A DNA stretch of 64,000 bases from Dethiosulfovibrio peptidovorans (GTDB lineage: Bacteria > Synergistota > Synergistia > Synergistales > Dethiosulfovibrionaceae), in the NCBI GenBank assembly GCA_002748665.1, contig PDTB01000015.1, positions 1 through 64,000 on the forward strand, read 5' to 3'. The first letter of the stretch is position 1, and the number at the start of each line of letters is the position of its first letter. Under the pieces are notes generated by a model. It searched no databases. It saw nothing but the letters and a program-made list of their open reading frames with translations, and had not been told where the DNA came from. Position numbers and translations under genes: made by a program. This document shows, piece by piece, positions 52,554-61,337 of this stretch.

Positions 52554-53144
52554 CTACCGAGAGAGGAGAACACTGATTCGCTTGTAGAGTGCAAAAGTCG
52601 CCAGAGAAACGATGATACCCTTGAATATATTAAAGGGCACCACTCCATAGAGAACCAAGCTCCTCAGATCGGTGATGGCTGGGATCACGGCATGAGACAT
52701 GGCAACGATTTTATCCAGAGGGATAAAGCGGGAGTAGAAGGGTAAGAGAAACCATGTGTTCGCGACAGCCGCTATGACGGCCATGGACAACGTCCCCAGA
52801 ATCAGGCCAGCGACAGCACCTTTTTTTGTGTGCCAGCGCCGGTAGACAAACCCCGCAGGAAGGACGAGGGCTGAGCCCATGATGAAGTTGGCCACCTGGC
52901 CGATGCCCGCCGATGTGGTGGTAAAGGTGTTGATGCCATTTTTGATAGCTTCGATAAGAATGCCAGCTCCCGGCCCCCAGATGAAGGCACCGATGAGAGC
53001 GGGAACGTCGGACAGATCCATCTTAAGGAAGGAAGGGAACAGGGGCACCGCCATGTCAAGATACATGAGGAGCGCTGCCAAGGCCGACAAAAGGGCGGTC
53101 CAGACCATCTGTCTGGTACGAGTGGCATAGGAAACAGCTTCCAT
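52554..53144 (-). CDS. ribU: Riboflavin ECF transporter S component
   Basis: A 196-residue membrane protein with about six helices. The RibU landmarks are the N-terminal MVWTALLSALAALLMYLDMA, the KMDLSDVPALIGAFIWGPGA loop that contacts the isoalloxazine ring, and the IKNGINTFTTTSAGIGQVAN segment. It binds riboflavin and needs the shared ECF ATPases and EcfT, which are not in this window. The FMN riboswitch directly upstream confirms the substrate. It ends about 50 bases before the promoter of the CoA-transferase unit. Confidence 0.93.
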   Translation of the reverse strand: MEAVSYATRTRQMVWTALLSALAALLMYLDMAVPLFPSFLKMDLSDVPALIGAFIWGPGAGILIEAIKNGINTFTTTSAGIGQVANFIMGSALVLPAGFVYRRWHTKKGAVAGLILGTLSMAVIAAVANTWFLLPFYSRFIPLDKIVAMSHAVIPAITDLRSLVLYGVVPFNIFKGIIVSLATFALYKRISVLLSR

Positions 53145-53172
53145 GAAAAATCATCCTTTCGTGATCGGTCAT

Positions 53173-53210
53173 AAAAAAAGCCCCGGTAACCATAGGTCAA
53201 CCGGGGCTTG
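53173..53210 (-). terminator. FMN-riboswitch terminator
   Basis: AAGCCCCGGT pairs with ACCGGGGCTT around a long loop and is followed by TTTTTTTA on the minus strand, just before the ribU start. It is the off-state hairpin of the riboswitch. Confidence 0.85.
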
Positions 53211-53221
53211 TTTTCTCTCCA

Positions 53222-53374
53222 TAGCGTCTCCTTCCATCCTGACTCGACAACCTGAAAGGGTTGCCTCACAGTCGGCTCCGGATTCTCACCGGATCAACCT
53301 CTCGGCTCGCGGGCTTGGGATCTCTGCGATCCACCACCGCCGGTTCGGGATTTTCACCCGGCCCCGAAGACATC
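53222..53374 (-). promoter_or_regulatory. FMN riboswitch (RFN element)
   Basis: Minus-strand blocks in canonical order: CTTCGGGGCCGGGTGAAAAT, ACCGGCGGTGGT, AGCCCGCGAGCC, GATCCGGTGAGAATCCGGAG with CCGACTGT, and a closing GGATGGAAGGAGA. FMN binding should favour the terminator and repress ribU. Confidence 0.95.
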
Positions 53375-53380
53375 AAAACT

Positions 53381-53409
53381 ATCATACCCTATATTTTCGA
53401 ACTTGACCA
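53381..53409 (-). promoter_or_regulatory. Promoter for the FMN-riboswitch transcript
   Basis: TGGTCA and TATGAT on the minus strand are 17 bases apart. The RNA would start almost at the first base of the aptamer. Confidence 0.6.
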
Positions 53410-53889
53410 CCTGTGTTGCATGATACGTGTATAATCTGGAAGATTTTATTGCTACGCTTTTGAATAGAACCTCAATACATATGCTTTCGACAGCACATTT
53501 CAAGGCCCCCTGCTCCATCAAGTACAATCCCTCTGCCTTTAGGACCTCATCTGTATAAAATCATTCCCGTCACCAAGGGCTCGTCTCGACGAGTCACCGT
53601 GCTTTTGTACGTACAGGAAGGATATCGTCTCGTATATCACGGTTACGGATGACAGCCATATGACAGTGAGAGAGTCTTTTGTGAGACCTTCGCAGTACTC
53701 CTTCAACGAGTGTCCAAAGAGGGACCAGCCTACTGTTTGTTACACGTACCAATGAATCATTCGCCTTTTCGCAACTATCGGAGGTGCTTTCTCCCGCAAG
53801 GAGGCCTCGTCATCTCAGGAAAGTATCATTTTTCTCAATTTTTGGGGCATAAATTTTATTTTTACCCTTTTAACCTGGAGAGGAAAATA
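53410..53889. other. Intergenic region, no gene seen
   Basis: About 480 bases between ribU's promoter and the M20 hydrolase gene. One plus-strand frame of 96 codons exists, but it has no ribosome site, an odd composition, and runs into the M20 gene on the other strand. I reject it. No structured RNA was recognised. Confidence 0.45.
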
Positions 53890-55125
53890 CTACTCTGCCA
53901 TTATGAGATTTTTCAGAGGTGTCCTCAGGTACTCCAACGCGACTATCGTCATCAGCTTGGTTATAAAAATAATATTCTCGCTGTCGACATGGAACCTTGA
54001 ATTATGCATTACAGGCCCTTCACCAACTCCAACCCAAATCATTGTCGAGGGTGTATTTTGTGAATAGAATCCAAAATCTTCACTTTTCATCGAAAACTGA
54101 TTCCCTGCAAGGATCAATTCATTGACGTTTGTTTCTGATATATCAAGGTTTTTATACAGCTCATCAGCATTGGACATAATTGTATCAACGACAAAGCCTG
54201 TTAGCCCTTCATCATTGTATACCGAATCGTATCCATATCTTCTCTTGATCTCGCATTCACCGCCCATCATCGAAGCCGTTTCTCTGCATATTGTTTCAAT
54301 TCTTTCGGCAAAAATATCTCTTGCTTTCTGGGTTTTATTCCTCATCATCAACTCCATTTTGACTTCTCCCGCGATGATATTAGGTGCCGTACCACCGACA
54401 ATTTTCCCCACATTGAGCGTGGAGGATTCAAGTGGATTGATGTTCTTTGCAACTATAGTATTCAACGTTGATATAATTTGGGCTGCGATACCTATAGCGT
54501 CAACACCATCCTCTGGTGCTGACGAATGTGCTGTTTTGCCCTTAACCGTAATATAGAACGCATCTGAATAAGCTGTGAGATTTTTAGAACCTGCCACAAC
54601 AACGCCTAGTTTTTTATTTAGGACATGTATTGCAAAACATGCGTCCGGAAGCTCATCCATCAGTCCGTTTCTGATCATCTCTCGGCCTCCACCGCCATTT
54701 TCCTCCCCCGGCTGAAATACAAGCTTAACCTTACCCGTCCATTCCCCCTTCAATTCTTTCAGGATTTTACCAACTGCCAGAAGATTTGCGACATGAATAT
54801 CGTGCCCGCACGCATGCATGACGCCGTCAATCTTGGATTTGTATGACACATCAACATCCTCTTGAATAGGCAATGCGTCCATATCTGCCCTTAACATCAA
54901 AAAATTTCCTGGTTTGTCGCTGTCAATCTCCGCAATAACCCCATTTTCGACAGGACTATTCACATAGCCAATTCCCATTTTGTTCAGCTCATCTCTGATA
55001 AGACGGCTCGTCTCGTATTCTTTGAACGATAACTCAGGATATCTGTGTATTCTTTCACGGATCTCTATTATGTAATTCTCATTGAACAAAGCAAGTTCGG
55101 AAACCCTCTTTGCCAAACTAGTCAT
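53890..55125 (-). CDS. M20-family amidohydrolase/N-acyl-amino acid deacylase
   Basis: A 411-residue metal-dependent hydrolase of the M20D type. ELSFKEYETSRLIRDEL is the N-terminal helix, MLRADMDALPIQED holds the first metal Asp, ACGHDIHVANLLAVGKILKE the His-Asp pair, VFQPGEENGGGGREM the Glu pair, and VKGKTAHSSAPEDGVDAIGI the dimerisation domain His. It deacylates N-acyl amino acids or amidated small peptides. The codon usage is clearly more AT-rich than neighbouring operons. It shares the strand with the YfcC-type carrier 72 bases upstream, which probably imports its substrate. Confidence 0.9.
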   Translation of the reverse strand: MTSLAKRVSELALFNENYIIEIRERIHRYPELSFKEYETSRLIRDELNKMGIGYVNSPVENGVIAEIDSDKPGNFLMLRADMDALPIQEDVDVSYKSKIDGVMHACGHDIHVANLLAVGKILKELKGEWTGKVKLVFQPGEENGGGGREMIRNGLMDELPDACFAIHVLNKKLGVVVAGSKNLTAYSDAFYITVKGKTAHSSAPEDGVDAIGIAAQIISTLNTIVAKNINPLESSTLNVGKIVGGTAPNIIAGEVKMELMMRNKTQKARDIFAERIETICRETASMMGGECEIKRRYGYDSVYNDEGLTGFVVDTIMSNADELYKNLDISETNVNELILAGNQFSMKSEDFGFYSQNTPSTMIWVGVGEGPVMHNSRFHVDSENIIFITKLMTIVALEYLRTPLKNLIMAE

Positions 55126-55197
55126 CTTTCCTCCTTAATCAAAAGTCTACCGACCTTGAGTCAGTAAACTTCATAAAAATATCACATTCGTGCAAAA

Positions 55198-56571
55198 CTA
55201 AAAACCCATTTTACTGCCAATAACGATCGAAACACACATCACCACAAATAACACACTGTAAATAGGGACTATAAGCTTGTACCATTCTTTAAATGATGCC
55301 TTTGCTAAGGCTAAACAGGCGAGAAGGTTCACACTCGTAGGCGCCAAAAGATTTGTAAATCCATCTCCATACTGAAGCGAAAGAAGTGCCATCTGACGTG
55401 TGACGTTGGTGACGTCAGAAAGCGGTGCCATGATAGGCATCATAATAGCCGTCTGCCCAGAACCGCTGTTGATAAATACATTAATAATACTGTTCGCAAT
55501 AAACATCCCAATAGCTGCAGCGGTATGACCAAGAGCATTCAAAGGAATTGAAATAAAATAGACTATTGAATCTATAATCATGGAATTATTAAGCGTCGCC
55601 AGCATAGAACAACTCAAAATCATAAAGATCAAGACAGGCATCATGTCCTTTGCCCCATCAACAAATTTATTCATGGTTTTATCAAGGTCATAGCCGGAGA
55701 TAAAACCTATCACGATACCTGCCGGAAGCATAATGGAGCTTAGCTGAAGAAGATTCAGCTTAAAAACGGGGCCTCCCAATGCGAAGAGCACGAACGCACC
55801 AGCGAAAAGAATCAAAACAGCAATCTGTTTTCGAGTCAATTTTTCTACACTGATTTCAAAGGCCTCCTCTGAATCATCTCCCTCTCCGAAGGAATCTAGA
55901 TATTTCGAGGGATTTTTCTGGGTTCTTTTCGCATATAACATTAACCCAACCGATACAACCGCAAGGTTGATGATCGTGACAACAGTTCTGAAAAACATAC
56001 CTGAAAATGGCTCAAGTCCCGCTATTTCCTGTCCTAAAACGGTCGTAAACATACATACAGGCGAGGACATAAATCCTGTATAGGACCCAATAATAATTAA
56101 TGCGACACCAAACACCCTGTCTGTTTTAAGTTTTTTTGCAACTGCGAGGCCAAGCGGTATAAACAAGATAGCGGTTGATATCATGGAACCAAGGGCGCCT
56201 ATAAATCCCATCACGAAGATAAAAATAGGTATTATCCATAAAGCTTTATCCTTGAGCTTCAATATCAGGTTGGTAAGAGCTATATCCAGTGTTTTAGTTG
56301 AGTTCACTACTCCCATCATTCCCCCAAAGATCAAAATTGCTATGAAGAGTTTTCCGAATGTGGCATAGGCTTGAGAGGGGACTGCCCCCAGAGCCTCAAA
56401 GGGATTTAAATACACTTTTTCCATCTCTTGATAGGAGCCTGGAATTGCATACCTTCCATCTCTTTGAAATTGACCTGAAGGGATAATAAATGACAAAAGA
56501 TACACCGTCAGGATCACAATCATGATAACCCACCACATACTCGTCTGTTTTTTCTTATGTGCTGTTTTCAT
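55198..56571 (-). CDS. YfcC-family basic/acidic amino acid or dipeptide carrier
   Basis: A 457-residue protein with 11-12 helices. The N-terminal WWVIMIVILTVYLLSFIIPS is followed by GQFQRDGRYAIPGSYQEME, the typical YfcC opening. AIGMFIANSIINVFINSGSG with QTAIMMPIMAPL is the second conserved hairpin. Relatives include DcuC-like and ArcD/YfcC carriers. The ATG at 56571 is the first Met after AAAGGAGGA, although the 13-base spacing is long. It is AT-rich like the downstream M20 hydrolase gene, with which it forms a likely uptake-and-deacylation unit, perhaps acquired together. Confidence 0.85.
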   Translation of the reverse strand: MKTAHKKKQTSMWWVIMIVILTVYLLSFIIPSGQFQRDGRYAIPGSYQEMEKVYLNPFEALGAVPSQAYATFGKLFIAILIFGGMMGVVNSTKTLDIALTNLILKLKDKALWIIPIFIFVMGFIGALGSMISTAILFIPLGLAVAKKLKTDRVFGVALIIIGSYTGFMSSPVCMFTTVLGQEIAGLEPFSGMFFRTVVTIINLAVVSVGLMLYAKRTQKNPSKYLDSFGEGDDSEEAFEISVEKLTRKQIAVLILFAGAFVLFALGGPVFKLNLLQLSSIMLPAGIVIGFISGYDLDKTMNKFVDGAKDMMPVLIFMILSCSMLATLNNSMIIDSIVYFISIPLNALGHTAAAIGMFIANSIINVFINSGSGQTAIMMPIMAPLSDVTNVTRQMALLSLQYGDGFTNLLAPTSVNLLACLALAKASFKEWYKLIVPIYSVLFVVMCVSIVIGSKMGF

Positions 56572-56654
56572 ATTCTTAATAAATCCTCCTTTGTCTGGGA
56601 GGACCTCTAAGAGCCCCTTTTCGAAGCTCTGAGGCACAAAAAAAGATACGACCC

Positions 56655-56714
56655 AGAACCGGCGGCAAGTTATATTAACAAAGACTAACACAAAAAACTT
56701 TTACCGCCGGTTCT
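56655..56714 (-). repeat. Inverted repeat in the YfcC leader
   Basis: AGAACCGGCGG and CCGCCGGTTCT are exact 11-base reverse complements 38 bases apart. A second small hairpin (AGAGC with GCTCT, 56610-56630) lies nearer the gene. They could form a regulatory leader or be remains of an insertion. The remaining bases up to 56892 show no gene. Confidence 0.5.
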
Positions 56715-56892
56715 CTTGAACAAGACAATTTGGAGCATTATTGAAGAATTGAACATACAGCCCCTGACGTCATCATCAGGAACGAGAATAGATAGAGTGA
56801 TGATATAGGCCAACGCCTCCGCCCTATGCTGCGAAGACTCGAACCTTCCCGACGCTAAATATGTTGTTGTAATGAACTAAGGTCGGGGCCTC

Positions 56893-57702
56893 TTATCGCT
56901 TCACTATTGAGACTCTGCAGCGATGTATCACCGAGTCAGGAAGAGCCGCGATTCGAGAGGCGTCCTTATTACTGACAACGATATCGACGTTTTGGGTCGC
57001 GACCAGGCCTGTCGGGGTGATGATCAGAGGAGATGCTGCCACCCGAGGCTGATCCTTGGCCCAGCCCATGTTGGTGTGGTAGTCACACAGACCAGACGCC
57101 AGAAAATGCTCCATCTCGACCCGGTCGAAGCTGTAGACTTCTTTCCCCGACTGAGAGAGTATGCGGAACGTGAGGGCGGGGATCAGCGGCAGGTTACGAC
57201 AATCCAGGACAAGCCCCGTGTGTCCCGACCTCTTCTTCGCCTTTTTGTGTTTAGGAGCAGCCTCCTTTGCGACCTGCGCCTTGATGGACGGAGCCATAGC
57301 CTGACGAATATCCTGGAGAGGAATGCGTCCCCAGACGGTGTATATCTCGCCATCCCACTCAGATCGAACGATGTTCACGTTTTTGACCATGCCCGAGATA
57401 CTCGTCCTAGCCATGTCGTCAGCCATGAAGTTATCCAGAGTAGTCCTGGAAGTGACCTGAACCCCCTTGATGAACTCCAGCAAATTACGCTGGACATCGA
57501 CGACAGCCCCTCTCTGAGCCAGAAGCTTACCCTGGGCCGTGTTCTCTTTCCCCGTCGGAGGAACGGCCTGCCCCATAGCCTCAATGTACTCTCTTGTCCA
57601 GTCAAGGACGACCTTGCCTGTTTGATCGGCTCTCGTCTCTCCCCATACAGTGGGCACCAACATGACACAAAGACAGATGGTTGCCAGGAACTTTTTCATC
57701 AC
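56893..57702 (-). CDS. Exported LPP20-like protein
   Basis: A protein of about 269 residues with a signal peptide (KKFLATICLCVMLVPTVWGE). The part GKLLAQRGAVVDVQRNLLEF, IKGVQVTSRTTLDNF, followed by GEIYTVWGRIPLQDI, resembles the LPP20/FlgP lipoprotein fold, but no lipobox Cys is seen. A Lys-rich stretch (KHKKAKKRSG) precedes a C-terminal domain with PALTFRILSQSGKEVYSFDR and ASPLIITPTGLVATQNVDIV. Start may be ATG 57708, GTG 57702 or ATG 57699; GTG has the best spacing to AAAGGAG. It is transcribed divergently from the CsgG-like cluster and probably belongs to it functionally. Confidence 0.7.
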   Translation of the reverse strand: MMKKFLATICLCVMLVPTVWGETRADQTGKVVLDWTREYIEAMGQAVPPTGKENTAQGKLLAQRGAVVDVQRNLLEFIKGVQVTSRTTLDNFMADDMARTSISGMVKNVNIVRSEWDGEIYTVWGRIPLQDIRQAMAPSIKAQVAKEAAPKHKKAKKRSGHTGLVLDCRNLPLIPALTFRILSQSGKEVYSFDRVEMEHFLASGLCDYHTNMGWAKDQPRVAASPLIITPTGLVATQNVDIVVSNKDASRIAALPDSVIHRCRVSIVKR

Positions 57703-57834
57703 GATCATCGTCTCCTTTCGATACGTAACCATTCTCCTTACCTTTTTCTGGTATGCTGTTATTCTGATATGTTATCATAAAAACGTATACGCTGTTCAAT
57801 GTTGAAATCCATGATCGACTGTGGAGGTGATTCC

Positions 57835-58650
57835 GTGAAAGGTCGTTTTGCTCTATGGGGAGTCGTTTTTATTTTTTTTACCTGTCTTACGATACAGAGC
57901 ACCTCCTCTTGGGCAAACGTCATCCCTAAAGACGGTCGAGTGGCCGTTATGCTCATCGGTTCGGGAACTTTAAAACGGGGGGACCTGGTAGCTGCCAAGG
58001 CAGCGATTATCCATCGCCTTGCTCAAGAGGGGTATGCCGTCGTGGATAAAGCTCGCCTCGATAGCATGGAGCGAAGCGAGGCAGCTCGCCTAGCTCTGGA
58101 TGGCAATGTTGACGCCATCATGGCACTGGGACGAAAGTATGGCGTTCAATATTACGTCAAGGGGGCAGCTGCTGGTCATCGTCCCGTAACCAACGAATTT
58201 GGTTTATATACAGCGACAATCACCATCGCTCTTCAGGCCTATCGTGCCCGAGATGGACGGTATCTTTTTTCCAACGCCGTAGTGGGCAAAGACGTAGGAT
58301 ACACACCTCGAGAGGCGGCGGCTAAAGCCTTACTGAACGCCGCCAATCATGTGGCAGGGGCCCTGTCTCGTGGAGAGGCATCCTCCTCTCAGAGTACGGC
58401 TCCCTCGGGGCACAGTTATTCCCTGTCTATCTCAGGCCTCTCGGGGCTTGTAGCCGTCGAGGAGGCTCGCCAAAAGCTAGCAAGTCTGCCGGGAGTTCGC
58501 TCCGCATCGTTGATTTCAGCGGGGCCCCCCGTGTCTATGGAGGTGGTGTTCTCAGGTGATGCAAGAGCTCTTGCGGCAGCGATTCGTTCCTCCTTGGGGG
58601 CCGCAGCAATTCGTGTGGATGCGGCTCGTTCCTTGATGGTGGATTTTTAG
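57835..58650 (+). CDS. Exported CsgG/FlgT-like protein
   Basis: A 271-residue protein with an N-terminal signal (RFALWGVVFIFFTCLTIQST). The main domain (about 35-180) reads RVAVMLIGSGTLKRGDLVAA, GYAVVDKARLDSMERSE, then RKYGVQYYVKGAAAG, the pattern of CsgG/FlgT/LpoB domains that bind outer-membrane or septal partners. A Ser-rich linker leads to a C-terminal alpha/beta domain (GLVAVEEARQKLASLPGVRS) of about 85 residues. The GTG start follows GGAGGTGA by five bases. It is the first gene of a plus-strand run of exported proteins. Exact function unknown. Confidence 0.7.
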   Translation: MKGRFALWGVVFIFFTCLTIQSTSSWANVIPKDGRVAVMLIGSGTLKRGDLVAAKAAIIHRLAQEGYAVVDKARLDSMERSEAARLALDGNVDAIMALGRKYGVQYYVKGAAAGHRPVTNEFGLYTATITIALQAYRARDGRYLFSNAVVGKDVGYTPREAAAKALLNAANHVAGALSRGEASSSQSTAPSGHSYSLSISGLSGLVAVEEARQKLASLPGVRSASLISAGPPVSMEVVFSGDARALAAAIRSSLGAAAIRVDAARSLMVDF

Positions 58651-58714
58651 CAGGATTGTTTCTTGATTATTGGCCATTTGTGTTTGAGATGCTCAACGAA
58701 GGGAGTGCTTTTGT

Positions 58715-59419
58715 GTGATGATGAAACGATATGTGTTGCCTATGGTTGCGCTCTTGGTTTTTGCAGCAACCCCGTCAACGGCGGAAGTTCGGTTGTTCGT
58801 GACGAAGAATACGGTGAAGCTCTACGACCCAGGGCTTGATGCGCATTCTGTCCTCAATGATTTTTCGACGGTCGGATGGAAAACGCATAACAATCTGGCA
58901 GTAATCTGGAGCGATCAAGAGGTGATGGCCTACGATATTCGAACCCATCAGTGGATTCCTCTGGACGGTCTTTCTGCCCGGTCGGCTCTCTTGAGCGATG
59001 AGCTGGCGGTCGTTTGGGGTCCCAAAAACGTGGCGGTTTTCAACGGGAGGATTCCCGAATGGATACTCGGGCCAGAGCCTCAGGGCGTCATTGAGACGGC
59101 CCTCGTCTCCCGAAAGATGGCCCTGGCCATGACCCAGAACGAGTTTATGGTCTACGATTCGATCCTGAAAAACTGGCAGACTGCCGCCATGGAGCACGCA
59201 GAGGCCTCCTTTGACGGATCTTTGGGGGATAACCTTGCCGTCTGCTGGGACACTCAGGAGGTCTGCGTCTACGACATGACGACCCACAGATGGGATGTCC
59301 GGCCAATACCAGGCGTTCAGGCGGCGGTCGTGCTTGATCGGGAGGTCCGGGTGGTTACCGCCGATTCGATTCATACCTACGATGCCATGAAGCATCGGTG
59401 GTTCCAGAAGACCCGTTAA
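58715..59419 (+). CDS. Exported beta-propeller-like repeat protein
   Basis: A 234-residue protein with a signal peptide ending near PSTAEV. It contains four to five repeats of about 45 residues, each with an aromatic-rich strand pair: NLAVIWSDQEVMAYDIRTHQ, ELAVVWGPKNVAVFNGRIPE, KMALAMTQNEFMVYDSILKN, NLAVCWDTQEVCVYDMTTHR and EVRVVTADSIHTYDAMKHRW. This periodicity suggests a small beta-propeller or a module of one. I know no named family. It lies 64 bases after the CsgG-like gene and two bases before the next. The start is GTG 58715 or one of the two ATGs after it. Confidence 0.65.
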   Translation: MMMKRYVLPMVALLVFAATPSTAEVRLFVTKNTVKLYDPGLDAHSVLNDFSTVGWKTHNNLAVIWSDQEVMAYDIRTHQWIPLDGLSARSALLSDELAVVWGPKNVAVFNGRIPEWILGPEPQGVIETALVSRKMALAMTQNEFMVYDSILKNWQTAAMEHAEASFDGSLGDNLAVCWDTQEVCVYDMTTHRWDVRPIPGVQAAVVLDREVRVVTADSIHTYDAMKHRWFQKTR

Positions 59420-59421
59420 AT

Positions 59422-60564
59422 GTGATGAGATCCCGTTTCTGGCTCCTGTCGCTCGGACTGCTCCTGATAGCCTCCTGGGCGTGGGCCGATCCCATGGTCA
59501 TCGCCGTGGGAGACTTCAATACGGCAGGGGCAAGCTACTCGGTGGGACAATCGGTGATCGCCATGCTCTCAAGCCGTCTGCAGGGACTTCGAGGTGTTCG
59601 ACTGGTTGAGCGCCGTCGGCTGGATGCCCTGGCCCGACAGCAACATGTGAATTTGTCCGGAATGGTCGGTCAAAAGAGCGCCGCGTCCATTGGCAAGTTA
59701 GTTGGAGCTCGATACTACATCCAGGGTGCCGTAAGTCATTTTGGTGTTCTCACCCTCCTGACAGCCCGACTCGTGGACGTGGAGCGAGTGGCCGTGGTGG
59801 CGGGGTATCAATCCGTCACCGATCGGGGAGAGGCCGGGGTGCCCCTGGCCGTTCGGACCCTTGCGGCGGATATTGCCGCCTCCCTCACGGGTGAAGCTCC
59901 CACAGGGGGGGCGAAGGACGACTACCGGCGCTACCTCTACGACGCTCTCGCCCTGTACAACCAGGGGAAATACCGACGCTCACTTCCCTATTGGGACAAG
60001 ATGGTGTCCCTGAGCCCTAAAAATGGGACGCTTCGATTCATCGTTGCCTCCATGTACTACAGCATCAAGCGATATCGAGACAGCGAACTGTCAGCCAAGG
60101 AAACCTTGACCTACGATCCCACCTCAGCCGAGGCGGCTTTGCTCGTGGGCAAGTGTCTGTTTATGCGAGGCAAGTATTACGAGGCGACGGACTACCTCGA
60201 AAAGGCGGCGAATCTCAGACCCGAACTGGCCGAACCTCATTTTCTCATCGGCCAGGCGTACAAAAACCGAGGACGGTTAGAGGATGCCATGGAGGCTTTT
60301 TCCATAGCTGTTGATCGAGACCCTCACTACGTCCCTGCCTATGGGGCTCTGGGGCAGATGTTGTTGGAGGCCGCCCGGTTTGATCTGGCCCGCAAGATTT
60401 TGATCAGGGCCGTCGAGCTGGACGGAAACGATCCAAATCTCCGATTTCTTCTGGGGATGACCCTGGCGCTTGATGACCGTGACAAAGAGGCCAGGCAGCA
60501 GCTGGAGATCCTTCGTACCATGGATTCGTCTTTGGCAGCGAAACTCAACGAGATCCTCCAGTGA
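59422..60564 (+). CDS. Exported CsgG-like protein with TPR repeats
   Basis: A 380-residue protein. After the signal peptide (FWLLSLGLLLIASWAWADP) comes a CsgG-like domain (25-165): MVIAVGDFNTAGASYSVGQS, RLVERRRLDALARQ, GKLVGARYYIQGAVSHFGVL. The C-terminal half (about 180-375) holds five tetratricopeptide repeats, e.g. YNQGKYRRSLPYWDKMVSLS and YYEATDYLEKAANLRPELAE. It would scaffold other envelope proteins. GTG 59422 or ATG 59425 is the start, right after the preceding stop, showing coupling. The following gene begins 32 bases downstream. Confidence 0.75.
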   Translation: MMRSRFWLLSLGLLLIASWAWADPMVIAVGDFNTAGASYSVGQSVIAMLSSRLQGLRGVRLVERRRLDALARQQHVNLSGMVGQKSAASIGKLVGARYYIQGAVSHFGVLTLLTARLVDVERVAVVAGYQSVTDRGEAGVPLAVRTLAADIAASLTGEAPTGGAKDDYRRYLYDALALYNQGKYRRSLPYWDKMVSLSPKNGTLRFIVASMYYSIKRYRDSELSAKETLTYDPTSAEAALLVGKCLFMRGKYYEATDYLEKAANLRPELAEPHFLIGQAYKNRGRLEDAMEAFSIAVDRDPHYVPAYGALGQMLLEAARFDLARKILIRAVELDGNDPNLRFLLGMTLALDDRDKEARQQLEILRTMDSSLAAKLNEILQ

Positions 60565-60596
60565 GGGTTTTTATATGAAAGAAAGGAATGATAAAA

Positions 60597-61337
60597 ATGA
60601 AGAAAAATATCATCATGTTTATGTTCGGACTTGTAGCACTCCTTGCCTTGGCTGGATGTGCCTTTGGGTGAACTCGCGACGGAGGCGGTGCCTCTGATTC
60701 TGGCGGGAGCTCCAAGGGGACCAGGGCGACTCAGGAACTTCTGGAGGCGGCCCAACGCTCCCTTAAACAGGGAGAGTGTACTCGCCTCATGACCTTGGCT
60801 CGACGAAAACTGGATGAGGTGGATCCCAAGGTGAAAGGGAGCATCATGTACTGCATGGCGCGGTGCTACTTCAAAAACGACGAGTACGACAAAGGGAAGG
60901 CCCTGATCATGGACATCCTGTCCACCCAGTACGACTCCATCACGGATCTTCTGGGGGACCGGGAAAAAGTTCGGACCCTGGCGGCTTCCCTCTTCGCATC
61001 CGAGGCAGGACAAAGAGGCAAGCCAGAGGATATCCAGGAAGTGCAAAAGGCCGTCGAAAAGGATAAAACCCTTGATCGACTCATGGTGCGGGACGATGAG
61101 GGAACCTTAGTCTCTCGAACCAAACTTTCATATATTCTCAAATTCCACGAGGCTCAGGCTTATAAGAACAGCGACAGGGCCAAGAAGGCACTGACGATTC
61201 TGAAAGAGCTTTCCTTCTCGTCCGGGAAGATCATGGTCGACGGCAAAATCGAAGGGCTTCGAGACGCCGTACACCGAATGACCAACGAAATTCGGGGAAC
61301 AGCTATGATCCTGTGGCCTCGTGCTGTAGCCTCATGA
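60597..61337 (+). CDS. Lipoprotein with an in-frame UGA near the N-terminus (TPR-like)
   Basis: From ATG 60597 the frame reads MKKNIIMFMFGLVALLALAG then Cys21, a perfect lipobox (LAGC). Four residues later is TGA (60669-60671, codon 25), after which the same frame continues to 61337 without interruption: a Gly/Ser linker and helical TPR-like sequence such as ARRKLDEVDPKVKGSIMYCM and ARCYFKNDEYDKGKALIMDI. No start codon with a ribosome site lies just after the TGA. Its stop overlaps the next gene's ATG, so translation must reach the end. Either UGA is read as selenocysteine (246 residues) or the gene carries a nonsense mutation. A hairpin follows the UGA. UxxC is absent, so a redox role is not obvious. 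Confidence 0.6.
60681..60695 (+). promoter_or_regulatory. Candidate SECIS hairpin after the lipoprotein UGA
   Basis: GGAGGC-GGT-GCCTCT forms a six-base stem (one G-U) with the same GGT loop as grdB, but three bases closer to the UGA. The Gly/Ser-coding GC-rich sequence could produce this by chance. Confidence 0.35.

Noticed and set aside
53710-54000. 96-codon plus-strand frame
   Set aside because: No ribosome site, and overlaps the 3' end of the M20 hydrolase gene.
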